Positions 34,970 to 47,076 of a stretch of DNA of 64,000 nucleotides are shown here, piece by piece. Position numbers and translations under genes: made by a program. Every line of letters starts with the position of its first letter. The first letter of the stretch is position 1. A model generated the notes under the pieces. The model made no database searches and was not told where the DNA came from. It saw only the letters and a program-made list of their open reading frames with translations. This stretch comes from Malus domestica. Taxonomy: Eukaryota > Streptophyta > Magnoliopsida > Rosales > Rosaceae. The stretch lies in NCBI RefSeq assembly GCF_042453785.1, contig NC_091668.1:27839501-27903500 (forward strand), given 5' to 3'.

Positions 34970-35212
34970 TTGGAATATATTAATATTTTAGGTATTATTT
35001 TGTTCGAGTTTTCTTATAAGTTTAGTTTGAGCTTACGGTTAGAGTTAGTTTATTATAAATAAAGTGCTTTGTTATTCATTAAAAAACAAGTTAGTCACAA
35101 TGTACCCTAAGATTTTGTATCCGTTTCGGCATTTTCGTTAGTTTAATAATATTCCTATTATTTTGTAGTCTTATTTGTTGCGCACTCTGATATTTAACTT
35201 GGTATCAGAGCA
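34970..35212 (+). mobile_element. LTR-like fragment with primer-binding site
   Basis: TGTTGGAATATATTAATA opens a stretch of about 225 bases that ends ...GATATTTAAC, directly followed by TTGGTATCAGAGCATG, the standard initiator-Met primer-binding site of plant LTR elements. No second LTR, gag or pol is seen nearby. It could be a fragment of a short LTR element (TRIM or copia type). Confidence 0.5.
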
Positions 35213-35684
35213 TGTTTGATTCTTCGAGATCTAATTTGCTTCTATTTGTTCGTATCAGTTTTATTTCTTTGTTTCTAATTTGCACACTCTGATATGCAAT
35301 CTGATATTCAACTTGATTATTCGAAATAATAGGAAGACTACAAAATATCAGAGAGCACGTGTTTCTAATTTGCTTCTAATTTGCGCACTTAGATATGCAA
35401 TATGATATTCAACTTGATAATTGGTAGATATCTCATAAGAACGAGACAACGATCTAAAATTTATATTTTTGTAACATTTTAGTTGCCAGATGCAATAAGA
35501 AGACATGCAAGGAAGCTCATGAGACATTTTTGTGACATTTTCTTGTTTTAGCTTTACAGATTTTACAGTTTTGTGACATATAACGAAATATACTTTTTAT
35601 TTCTTTGGTTTTTCCATGGGTCCACCATACACTCCATAATCCCATTGGGTGGCTGGGTCATGATTCAGGTGGGTAGGGAGCTGG

Positions 35685-35900
35685 TTGAGGAATGAGAATC
35701 CTCTGTGGATTCTCTTTGTGAGATTCCGGAAGATTACTTTATTGTGTTCGATTATTGTATGTCGTGTCTGATCATAAGTTTTTGTCATATATTATTTGTG
35801 TTTAATTTTAAATAAAAAAAATTCAAAATGATTTCTGACAACGGACATAATAAAGTGATCATTAGAATTCTCATAAAGAGTATCCAGATAGTATCATATT
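35685..35900. mobile_element. foldback MITE-like element, second copy
   Basis: The left arm GGATTCTCTTTGTGAGATTC pairs with the complement of GAATTCTCATAAAGAGTATC on the right. The core GTTTAATTTTAAATAAAAAA and ATGATTTCTGAC match 29852-30080 and 22850-22900. Confidence 0.65.
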
Positions 35901-37038
35901 CCCTAACAGGTTGTTTTTACGGGGGAAGAAGAAAGACAGGAAGTGACTGGGGTGGTTTGGTAGTGGCTGCTAGTTTTTAACTTTTTGTTTTCATTTTGTA
36001 ACCCTTGATTTTCGTTAACGGTTTAGTTACAAACTTACAGCCAGCCTTGAGCCTGCTCTCTCTCTCTCTCTACACATAAAAATATACAAGAGTGGATGTA
36101 CATTGAGAAAAAGGTGGTCACAGTACCAATTGGAGGCTGGGAAATAAGCATGTGAAGGTCCTCCAAATGTATAGTATAAATTCCTTTTGTATCCATTAAA
36201 TGTTTGATGTAATGCCTAATAAGCATATCTCGGTAGCACTCGACAAGTTGCGTCGACAACACTCGACACGTGCTCTCGATAGGACTTATCAGATTGCATC
36301 GGCAAATGTCAATATCTATTGACATATGCGAAACATTATTCAACTGACGACAACAATCTCCCGAAGTATCCGATGAAAAGCTTCTGTGAATAAACTACAA
36401 TTTTTTCATGCTTTGCGCGTAGTCTATTTTTTTAATTTTTTAACTTTAACATCAAAATCTCCAAAATTCAACTCGTGAATCCGCCACTGAACATATATCC
36501 AGTTGCCTCTCTCGCAGGCTAAGGGCTGAGGACTGAGGATTGAAGCTCACAATGAAATGTGAAGTGTGAACTGAAAGACACACGGCCATGACATGACCAT
36601 AAGATTCAGATACGAGGTGCCTAAATTTAGCTTTTTTTAATTATATATTTTTTTCAAATGTACAACTTGTACAACGTAAGAATTGAATAATAAAAACGTG
36701 ATACACAAGAAAATTAAGTAGAAACCCAAAAAATGAGGAATTGATATGAATCAGGAAATCGTAAAATTAAAGTAACTTATATGACATATATATACTGTAA
36801 TTGTGACGTCCTGGACCATTTTGTCCTCGCTCTCTGGTCTGCTCTAAACATGTTCATCCCTCATCGGATCCGTCCAATTAAAGGCAACAGTTTTTGGGTG
36901 AAGTTGGGAACTTCCAATTAGACCCCTCGTCTACCATTGTCGGAGATTGGGTTTGAACTCTCTTTTGGCATGACAATTGGCACCCTCGTGGTCATCTGGC
37001 GTTGGGACCTGGGTGATATTGGGAATGCAAAGATAAAC
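35901..37038. other. spacer, no gene
   Basis: A TC microsatellite lies at 36056-36072. The 19-base direct repeat described in the findings ends at 36028. No coding region is recognised. Confidence 0.45.
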
Positions 37039-37260
37039 GGTGTTTAAACCATCGACGTCGGTAGAAATAATTCAATCGGCAAATTTGTGAAAATATCGTT
37101 GGATGAATCGATATCGACCTCGGTTGTTTTCGATAGAAATGATGAAAATTTACTTAGAAACGTGAAAGTTTAAAATGAAACTTTAGAGAATATTACAAGT
37201 CAGTTTGTTGATATTTAATCAATATATCGAAAATATCGACAAAATCTCATAAACTTCACA
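37039..37260 (+). repeat. left copy of an inverted dispersed repeat pair
   Basis: Contains AAATTTGTGAAAATATCGTT, ATGAATCGATATCGA and ATTTACTTAGAAACGTGAAA. The reverse complement of 38440-38715 shows the same blocks in the same order. Confidence 0.6.
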
Positions 37261-37326
37261 AACAAATTTTACCAAAAATCAACCAAACAAAAAGCAAACA
37301 AAAATGTAAAAGAAAGAAGGAATGAA

Positions 37327-37695
37327 TCAAGCCAAAAGAGTAGTGTTGGAATCATTATCATAGTCATGAATCTCATGATACAAGCCATCACTCTCATCGT
37401 CCCCGCAATCATACACACATCCAACCAGCACCAACTGATCCTCCAAGTACCTCTGCAGCAGCCCCATCTCTTCTTTCTCCTCTTCCTTCACCACCGCCGC
37501 TGCACTTCCACTGCCGCGTCCTTCTTCCCACCGGCGCATCCGCTCCTCCCCCTCGTCGTCGCCGTGAGACGCCTTTCTACCGATGCGGCAGCAGAGGCGC
37601 AGGCAAAGCTCGGCGAGGCAGAGCAGAGGAAATGGATGAGAATCGGGGGGCAGAGGAGGGGAAAGAGGTAGCTGATCCGGCGAGCTCGGAGCCAT
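37327..37695 (-). CDS. small hypothetical protein
   Basis: 122 codons in a GC-rich island within AT-rich DNA. The protein has a proline- and serine-rich N-terminus (MAPSSPDQLPLSPPLPP), a hydrophobic and cysteine-containing segment (LLCLAELCLRLCCRIGRK, about 24-41) that could be a membrane anchor, a charged Glu/Arg-rich middle, and a C-terminal block (MGLLQRYLEDQLVLVGCVYD) followed by Asp/Glu. I do not recognise the family with certainty. A TATAAATAT box lies on the minus strand near 37916-37924, 220 bases upstream. Two upstream ATGs open short frames that end or overlap before this start. An overlapping 80-codon frame from 37730 is the main alternative; the longer frame with its acidic C-terminus looks more like a protein. 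It lies between inverted repeat copies at 37039-37260 and 38440-38715. Confidence 0.5.
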   Translation of the reverse strand: MAPSSPDQLPLSPPLPPDSHPFPLLCLAELCLRLCCRIGRKASHGDDEGEERMRRWEEGRGSGSAAAVVKEEEKEEMGLLQRYLEDQLVLVGCVYDCGDDESDGLYHEIHDYDNDSNTTLLA

Positions 37696-37915
37696 GTGGA
37701 GGAGGAGGACGCGGCGGCGAGCATGATCATGGGCGTGGCGAGGGTTGGGAAAGGGAAGGGAGAGGGAGAGATCGTGCCCGTTGAAGTATGGGAATCGAGG
37801 ACATTGACTTCATAGCACGGCAGCGAATGTGAGCGTGAGAGCTTCTTTGGGCTTGGGTTTGGGTTTGGAAGCGTGGGATTGGACTGAGGGGATCACGATT
37901 CACATGGGTTGGGGG

Positions 37916-37924
37916 ATATTTATA
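37916..37924 (-). promoter_or_regulatory. TATA box candidate
   Basis: The minus strand reads TATAAATAT about 220 bases before the ATG of the small hypothetical gene, at the edge of the GC-rich island. Confidence 0.4.
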
Positions 37925-38439
37925 CATGTAGGCGCCATGTCAATCGTGATAAATTTTGTTAGATTAGATATTAGAATAATTAACGATAAGATTCGAATTC
38001 ACCTTATCATGAATAACTCAACACATGTATACCACCGTCGTAAATGGCCACTTGCTTGTAAATTGTATTTAAATAAAAAAAATAAAGAAGATATCAAATT
38101 TTTAGATCATTTCTTATAAATTTTATGATGCGACTTTGGACTATTTTTTCTTAATAATTTAAAAATAAATTCAATCATCTACTGACAAACACATATCTCA
38201 TTTATCTTAAGTTTTACCTGAGATAGTTTAGCCATGATCTACAAAATATGATTTTAGGTGAAAGATCCAACTTGAGTACTGCGTAGCATTTGATACCACG
38301 TAATTTTTTAAATTAAATTTGTAGGTTTCTAAAAAATTTTAGGAGGTAACAAGTTTTTTTATGGGACTCACCATTCAGTTTTTTTCAATGTTAGAATTTT
38401 TTTTTGATACGGTTGATATTTTTGTGAGAATATTAAAAA

Positions 38440-38715
38440 AATCAAAGAAAGATATAAAAAGCGGAATGTTGGAAAAACTCTTACATATCAACTAAAATCG
38501 ACAGATTTCGTGAATATTTTTGACATATTGGTTAAATATACGAGTTATATTTGTCTAAATCAGTAATTGACATTTCCTAAAATATTATTTTAAAAATTTC
38601 ACGTTTTTAAGCAAATTTCCATCAATTCTATTAAAAATAACCGATAGATATCGATTTATCTAATGATATTTCCACAAATTGACATGCTGTTATTTTAAAC
38701 TCTGATTTTTTTGCG
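38440..38715 (-). repeat. right copy of the inverted dispersed repeat pair
   Basis: Reads on the minus strand as CAATTTGTGGAAATATCATT, ATCGATATCTATCGG, AATTTGCTTAAAAACGTGAA, and is therefore the inverted partner of 37039-37260 about 1.2 kb away. Confidence 0.6.
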
Positions 38716-39702
38716 ACAAAGTGGACACAGCATTTTCCTTTTTGTCTGATGTGTTAGATAAGCAGGCTTTAACTTTTACCTGCTCAGAGCAAGTTATCCG
38801 GTCTTATGTTTTTCAATCTCCATCATTTCTTACAACCGTCAGATTTGTGGCTTTAAATCTTAGCCATTCAAAGCTCTGTAGCATTGAAGAAAATTTTCAA
38901 GTGACTTAATTGAATATGTGAAATTTAAGTGTGAATTACAATTTACACCCCGCATATGTAACCATTTAGCTTTTATATCTTAAAAATCGACACTTTTACT
39001 GTCCTAAAAGTTGCAAATTACTGCACATTATGCCGCGACCATTGGCAGAAAAAAAAAAAAGAAAAAAAAAACTGCTACATTATTTACATGACACTCAAGG
39101 GACATTATTTTTTACTTTTCATACAATCCTTTCAAATTCTGGCTGTCGATCAAATAAATTGATTAATAAACAAAAATTAACAAATGTGTATGAAAGATAA
39201 AATAAGTGTATGAATAACACTACCCGATTCATTTCTATCTATATTTGAAAAGCTATAATTTTCATTAAGCAAAGAATCTTATTTGTTCATATAAAATTTG
39301 TTAATCAATTAGTGACCATGCAAACAAAAAATAAACCAACCGTCTGTTTCAGTCGGAAATTTATTTAAACTTAAGAGGGCTAAAAGTGTAGGAACCCATA
39401 TCTCGATGTTAGTAAAATGTCAATTTTAAAGACCAAGGACCAGCTACTTAATGCAATGGTTTGGTGGTATTTCTCTTTATTTATAAGTGTAGATAATATA
39501 ATATATTCAAAAATAAAAAAAAGTAAAGGACCAAAATGTTACTGACCCTATACTAGATGGGTGCAAAGTGCAACTCTTATACACCCGTTTAATTTTGGGT
39601 ATTGATTCTGTTTAATTTATTTAATCCGATGGCTATAAATAAAGAAAAATGAGTGAAAAGTTAAAAAAGGATGTGAAAATCACTTCCCAGGAAAATACGA
39701 AC
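38716..39702. other. spacer, no gene
   Basis: AT-rich, with poly(A) near 39048-39070. 39430-39520 resembles a short, internally deleted copy of the SINE-like family (ATGGTTTGGTGGTATTTCTC, then AAGTGTAGATAATATAATAT). The final exon expected for RPN2 was not found here. Confidence 0.4.
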
Positions 39703-41443
39703 CTGAGGAGGCCGAGTTTCATCGTCAACTCCATGGTCGATGCAGAATCCTGCTGTCCAGTTGCTGATCCACCACCAGCCGCAGAAGTTGCGGAAGAGGG
39801 AGTGTCTGTGAGTGAAAGCACCTCGGGCTCAGTAGGTCACAGGTCTCTCAAGAGAACAAACCCCGAAGGCGCTAACTTAATGGGCACGTATCTACTTTCT
39901 TCCGGAAATTTGATGTACTTCTCCTGAGAAGGAACCACCCTAGAAGGGTTGGTTAAAATCTCAAAAGAAGGCTCGGGCACGGATTTCTTTTCTGCTGGGC
40001 CATCAACCTGCCAAAAGGAAGGGGGGATTTTGAATTAATCAGAGGTCTTTTTTCTTCCAACAGTACCTACTGTTTGTGTGTATAGATAAGACGATGATTA
40101 TGGTAGAATTTCAACAACTAGTATGTCATCAAACGAGCAACTTTTGTAAGAAACATAAACCGTAGACAATGAACTCTCTGAAATAGCGTAAGAGAGAGGA
40201 GGAACGGGTGAGACAGGACTTACCTGCATTGAATCCCCATCCTTCTCACTTGATTTTCCTTTCTCAGTATTTGCACGGGAAGATGAAGCCTCCGCCCCTG
40301 ATAACTTTTCAGCATTTGCCTTCTGATCTGCTTCTTTCTTGGCCTTAGCTTTGCTTGCCTTTGCTGATGTTGACAGTACAGCAGTGGGGAGTTTTACAGC
40401 CGATGTGGCAGTTGGCACAGTCGTCGGTTTAGGATATTCAAACAGCGAAGGTTTTGCATGTGACATGAACTCAAACTTCGGCACTTTCAGGTCAGAGTTC
40501 AGTCCTATCAAGGCTGTTGGTGAGAATGCCAAGCTTATGAAATAAATAAGGGGATACCAATACCAAAACTGGCCGAAAACAGCAAGGCCAACAACTGCGG
40601 TGACCTTATCATGTTTTGTCTTAGAAAGTGAGATGGTCACATTCCTTCCACCAGCATCAAGAATTCCGGCGGCCAAGATTGCTCCCATTTTGCTCATGGT
40701 GTCCTCATGCTTATCAAGAATAATTTTCTCCAATTGCTGCCTATATTTAAAAAACAGCAGAACCAAAAATAAAACAAGCTAACTAAATTTTCTAAATTTC
40801 AGACATCATGGATAGTAAATAGATAACGATATTTTTGTCTATATATGACTCCATGCTGTGGGACTCAACCAGCATTACGGTCCAATGTTCTGAACACTCC
40901 CATTTTCTAGGATCATTCTTATAACTAATCAGCCAAACCAAAAATTGTTTGGCCATAGTATCATCACACAATGATTTCAATGTTTATCACAACTACTAAT
41001 CTATTTATTTGATAGCAGTTAGATGACTGAATGACTTTCAATTTGGCCGGTTTTTTGTAAAGATGATATTGAATGGAAACCTAAAAAGTAAACGGTTCTA
41101 ATCATTAGACCACATTGTTGCTGGACCTACAACATTATCCCTAGAAATTGCTCATACAAGGGATCCCTCATACGAAGCTACTCCTATGGATAGACATACA
41201 TAAGTATACAATCTTCTTTCTCAGAATAAAGTGGTTAACAACTTCCAATTCGGATAAACTTTCGGAAACCATTTTAACCATTTGATTATCACCGTGAGCA
41301 TTGTAGCACATTATGGTTGCCTTATTTTGTCTAGATAGATAACTAATGACTTTCAATTTGGTAGGTTTTTCCTATGGTTTATCCTTGAAAATAAAACCTA
41401 AGAAATAGACAGTTAAGATCATTGGCTTGCACGGGATTTGTGT

Positions 41444-41446
<3 letters not shown>

Positions 41447-41491
<45 letters not shown>
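41447..41491. repeat. GA/GACA microsatellite at an RPN2 exon junction
   Basis: GA and CAGAGA units directly follow the 5' splice site of exon 11 of the RPN2 pseudogene (a CT tract on the transcript strand). Confidence 0.8.
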
Positions 41492-41493
<2 letters not shown>

Positions 41494-44404
41494 CAGTACC
41501 TGAAAACTCCTACACGAGAATCACTGGCTTCACTAATCTGGACCATGACCATAGCCTTTGCAATGAGAGCACCTTGGCGCACAAAATCAACAGCATCTGA
41601 AGTCAGAGGCTCCAGCAAAGATATGGCCCCACTCAAGCCAGTACCAGCACAGGAAATGCCTACTGCAAGAGCAGCACCATAACTAACATGCGGGTTGTAA
41701 GACTCAGATAGCAGGGAGACAATTCTAGGCGTCTGCAGTTTGCGCAATTTCGGAGATGCAAAGGCATCATAAGAGAATAAAAAAATAAAAAAATAAAATA
41801 CGGCAGCAGCATCAAATTGATTTGGATAGGGCATAGCAATGGACAAGTAAGAAAGTACCAACCTGCTCGGGCTCAGAGTACAGCACAAACCCAAGTGCTA
41901 GAACAGCAGTCCTCCTGACATCATCACTCACATCAGACACGGCAAAATGCAGCAGCTGACAAATGGCTTTGTTGTTTGCTGTCCCACTGTAGGCCAATGC
42001 CAATGCATACACACCACCATAACGTAGTATAGGATCTTGATCCCTTGTCATCTGCTCAATTAGTGTCTGCTTCTTCTTCTCTTCCATATACTGTCAGGGC
42101 AATTCCCAATGCTAACCCCCTGCAACATACTATACGGTTAGCAAAGACCCTAAACGTATTATCCCCACCACAGATCATAAATGATCATACTTTGCTTAAT
42201 AGTATTATTAGGTAAAGAATGCCGAGAGGAAACAACAAAAAGATCACACAATTTTCTATACCTGATGATCTTTTCATGTTGTGTCTCATGTGCATAAACA
42301 AGCATCTCACTAGCCTTCTCACTTGCAGTTCCAACCATAAGCAAACCCATACTAATCCCAGCAGCTTCACCCGCAACAGCACTGTCAGTATACAGCACAT
42401 TTTTAATGTCATCATAGATCTCTTCATCAGCAGTTCCTAAAGCTGATAAGCCAAGACCTAAGCATGCACCATGTTGAATAACCTGCGTAAAGAGATCCCA
42501 TTAAAAAAAAATTGGCAATATACCAAATATGCACAAAAAGATGTGATCGCTAATTTACAAAGTACACACCTCTACATTAGTACTACGTAGGCTATCACGA
42601 AGGAATTCTTTGATACCCTCGCCATGGTTGGCATGAATGAGACCCAAAGCATACAGAGCACCGCCTTCAGAGTATCGACTGCCGCCACCATCCCGACCCT
42701 GGGGCAAGTAAGGTGCCATCAGAGATCTTCCTTGTTGCTAGTGGCCTCTATGAATAACACCTAACCCTGCTGTCGCACTGAATTTTGCCCAATTTGAGGC
42801 TCTGCTCAACCAATCCTGACAATTTAAATTGATGTTGTCGATATTGATAACAAAGAAATATGCCAATGGAGACGGTGGCGAAATGAAAAACTTAAGATAT
42901 GTGCTTTACCAGATTCTCCCTAAGAAATGTGTCCACAGTCGTTCCAGCACGCATACTTGCATTAGCATAAATGGTTGCACTATGGCATACACTATTTCTC
43001 ATCTCAACAGACTGCTTTATTGTCTTCAGAATAAGATCGGACCTATATTCAAATTTCAAAACAGTCAAAACATTTAACCACCGCTCAATTCAGAAGAAAC
43101 AAAAGTTCTGATGCTTGCTTACATGAAAAAAAAAAAAAAAAAAAAAAAAGAGGGAAGAAAACAGAAGCCTCACTTGTTATGACTGTACAAAAATTGTAGA
43201 GTCAAACTGTATTGATGTCTCGGCAGACAAAATTCTTTTAATTTTTGTTACCCTCTCAGAATACATTACTTCTTTAGGATCATCAAGCACACTCACATTA
43301 GAAGTAGAACCACCGTCTGTCATTTGAACATCCTCTGGAGCAGAACTTTCATTTTGAGCAGCTTCACTGGCTTCTGATGGCTGAGGCTTGGGAGGTGAAA
43401 GGCGGTTTCTCACACTTAAGAGAAAAGCTTGGTGTTCATTCTCTATGAGATCAAAGGCTACTTGATATGCCAAGAGCGCATCGTCCTTGTTTTCAGAACG
43501 CAGAAGCTTTTCCAATATACTTGCAACACCTTCAGGTTCATCTAAGAACATGAGACACTGACAAATGCTCAAGTAATCTGGAGAAGGCAGTTTCTGATAC
43601 ACATTTACCAGAAGACGAAGTACCTGTAACAAAGAACCAAAGGAGAAAAAAAGGTCTGACTCACTACACAGTCCCTTCTGTCAAAGTGTGAGAAATTATC
43701 AAACATGACACATATGGAAGCATAACAAAGAAAATTGGACACCAACAGGCCACAAAAAAAAAGAAAAAAAAAAAAAAAAAAAACAGACAATTTCCAATCA
43801 ATCGTCTGAAAGCCTTTGGTTTTGGTTCCAAAACAGTTAAATCCCCGTCTTTCTCTAACATCAAGATTTAACTTCGGAGCATGTAACCTGGAATACAACA
43901 GATGAAAGACGAAAAAAGAAGAGAACACCTCTAAGATTTATAACCTAGCTTACCTATGTAAGAGATGTAATCTGTCCAATCTGGCATGTGTACCCATCAA
44001 ACACCTCCAACTGAGTGCTGGAACACATTTCCTAATACCTTGGCAAATATGTAACCCAACTTTCATATACCAACAAAGAACAGCCAAAAAGGAATTAAAA
44101 CTCGTCTTCCAGGTTTACTACAAAATTGCTTGTAATTCTGTCATAGTAATTATATTCCAACTCTTCCATGTATAGCAATTGTATTCTAACTCTTCCAAAT
44201 AAGGCTCTTTCACTCAAAACTCAACATCCACTGGTACATCTATAACACCATCATCAGAACCCCTAGAGTTCTAAACAATTTTCTCCTATTTTAATTAACT
44301 CCACATTCTTTAAGCATAATATGATATGAAATGCGAAATTAATATGGAAAAGAAATCTAAACTACATCATGAAAGTGCAAACACATGTTAAAGCTGTGCA
44401 ATGT

Positions 44405-44526
44405 ACTGTACTATCCATTATACAAACCTTTGTAATACATGTAGTATCCATTATGCACACCTTTGTTATACATGTACTATCCATTATGCACACTTTATGT
44501 ACTATCCATTATGCACACCTTTGTTA
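44405..44526. repeat. short tandem repeat, about four units near 30-37 bases
   Basis: Units of ACTATCCATTATGCACACC followed by TTTGTTATACATGT-like sequence, in the intron between exons 5 and 6 of the RPN2 pseudogene. Confidence 0.7.
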
Positions 44527-45226
44527 CATGTTAAAGCTATGAAATCACACGTCTTCATGTTATCAAAAGAATCAAATGTATCTAAAAGTTACAAGCCAAT
44601 AAGGTATCATCTTACCTCACGTCTACATTCTCTAAGATTAACAAAGGAATGAGAGACATTTATGCAATATGACAGAGTTCCATGAACATTTTCACATTTT
44701 GTGATTGCTTCCTCAAGTATATCCAATCTTCGGCATTCAATTACAACCCCATAGCTTGGTGGTACTTTCCATCCATGATACACCTAAGGGGGAAAACAGG
44801 TAAGAAAACCAAAGGTAATGAAGAACTGTATTTAAAAACATTAGAGGCCTGCATACTTGTTCAGCATTCTCTCTACAATTGCCTCCAATCTAGGATCCAC
44901 ATTGCTGCTTCAGCACTTGATTCTGCTGCCTTAGACTTAAGACTGGCATACTCGTCTATAGCTTTAGCTGAGGAGGAGCAAACAACCAAATATGTCATGT
45001 AAATAAATTGTGGTTGTGTATCCTCAAAGTTCCATGCAAATCCACCTCTAACAATATCAGAGATGATGTTCTACTAGATCAAGAAGCAGAATTGATTATC
45101 TAGTTTGAGATATCTTAAACTTGCTTGCATTGTCCTTTCACAGTCTTCTAACCCTCAAAGTACATTGTAGATTGTACTCAGTCATTGCTTACAAAGTGAA
45201 GTCAGTTTATTACCTAAGAGTATCAT

Positions 45227-45391
45227 AAAAGGTCGTACCCAGTGCACAAGGCTTTCGCTTTACGCAGGGTCTGGGAGAGGTGAATGTCAGCTAGCCTTAC
45301 CCCCATTTATGGAGAGGCTGCTCCCAAGTCTCGAACCCGAGACCTACCGCTCATGGGCGAAGGCACTTGCCATCGCACCAAGTGCGACCTC
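45227..45391 (-). mobile_element. Au-type SINE with 16-bp target duplication
   Basis: On the minus strand the element starts GAGGTCGCACTTGGTGCGAT (A-box region), contains the B-box-like GGTTCGAGAC and ends CCTTGTGCACTGGGTACGAC followed by TTTT. This order and sequence match the plant Au SINE family as I know it. It is flanked by a perfect 16-base direct repeat TACCTAAGAGTATCAT (45211-45226 and 45392-45407). It lies in the intron between exons 3 and 4 of the RPN2 pseudogene. Confidence 0.9.
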
Positions 45392-46266
45392 TACCTAAGA
45401 GTATCATACTTAAAAAAAATATATGCTTACCTAGAAGAGTATGGGCATAATCAGAATCCTCTGACACGTCAAATAACGAACCCGCTCCAAGGGCATAGGA
45501 GAGTGAATCATTAAGTTCACCCAAATAATAGAAAACCTGGAGTGAGGAAAAAGATCATGTAAACAAAAGATTAAAGTAGTTAAGCTTACATTACAGAAGA
45601 AATTAGGAATTTACACCCACAAATGAAAGAGAGACAAACGAACTTCAAAGTTAACATGGCAGATTGCATGCAAATACTCAGTATTACTAATCCATTGATG
45701 TTTTTCAAGAATTTCTTGGCTGTTAGAACGAAAAAAATGCAACCTTATAAAATTCAGCCAACAGGGTCCAGGTCGCCAAAAGATTTTCCCAACCTTATTT
45801 GTGTGCAAAATTGCAACCAAATTGATTGATTAAAAATAACTTTCGAACTCCCACACTAATTTAAAAGGGAAGGCTGCACAGCAGTTAACTTTTACCTTTG
45901 ACACAAGCAATGCCGCCAGTTGTCTTTGATGTTGATCAAACTCTTCATCTCCATACAAACTTTCTCTGAGAAACAAAAAGACATCATGATAAGTATTCAC
46001 AATTGAGACAACAAAAGACAAAGTCAAACAACAAAACTTTGTACGTTCACTATCTACCTAAATTATCATCATTTGAAACCTATTTCTGTAAAATGAAAAG
46101 TTTCTAGGCCTTTACTTGTACTACCATTTTCAAAATACACTTAAACTATTTACTTATTTGTGTATAAGCCAAAACAGAAAAACAAATAAGCATAGATAAA
46201 TAAAAATTATGAGACAGGTTACAACATGGTCAATTTTATTTGTCTAATAATTTTATTTACTTATTG

Positions 46267-46372
46267 TTGGGAGCAGCCTCTCCATAAATGGGGGTAAGGC
46301 TAGCCGACATTCACCTCTCCCAGACCCTGCGTAAAGCGGGAGCCTTGTGCACTGGGTACGACCTTTATTGTT
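46267..46372 (+). mobile_element. Au-type SINE, 5' truncated
   Basis: Matches the 3' two thirds of the copy at 45227-45391 but on the other strand (GGGAGCAGCCTCTCCATAAA ... GCACTGGGTACGACCTTTA). The A and B boxes are missing. An 8-base repeat TTATTGTT on both sides may be its target duplication. It lies in the first intron of the RPN2 pseudogene. Confidence 0.8.
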
Positions 46373-46940
46373 TGTTAACAAACTAATCCATATCAGCAAC
46401 CATTATAGTTTTTACTGCAGAGTTAATTAAGTAAAACTTAGCTGCATTTCTCGTGTCGATTGTATAATCAAACCATAGCCTTATTTCTCAACACTGCCTT
46501 AAATGTACAATTCAACTACCCAATGCAGATTTGAAGACAACGGAAACCCCATTATCTGCCTCCTTATAGGCTTAGAAGCTTTATATAGCATCCACTACGC
46601 CCGCATGATGTCAATTACTGCAGCCTACACAATGCTCACTTCCACCACCACCCACAAAACAATTGTAAATCTCCAACTTTGAAATTCAATCTCTTCGTCA
46701 TTAAAAAAAAAAAATCCTAATTCTCTTGACTGGAACTAAAAATTGAAACACTGTTCTCATTCGCACAAAATCGAAAACAAAACAAAATATTCGAGTTCAC
46801 GCGTCCCCTTAGCTGCTCAATAATCCAAAATACACACAAAATTCAAACTATTCCTCTTGGAACAAGCGAAACACGAACACACCCCACGAATCACAAGCAT
46901 TCAGAAAAAAATATAATGAAAACGAAAAATTTAATTAAAG

Positions 46941-46960
46941 AGAGAGAGAGAGAGAGAGAG
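46941..46960. repeat. GA microsatellite at the RPN2 exon 1 donor
   Basis: Ten GA units directly follow the 5' splice site of exon 1 on the transcript strand as a CT tract. Confidence 0.85.
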
Positions 46961-47076
46961 TACATGACGGGGACGCTGGTGGAAATCTCGGGCCAAAGTT
47001 GTCGACCAAGTTGTTGAGGTTGGACAAAGCGTGGAGCTTGAGCAAAGGATGGGACTCGTTCAGCATCGCTAGTAGC

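Noticed and set aside
41379..42398. Separate small genes suggested by open frames in this stretch
   Set aside because: They are adjacent exons of the RPN2 pseudogene joined by conserved splice sites.
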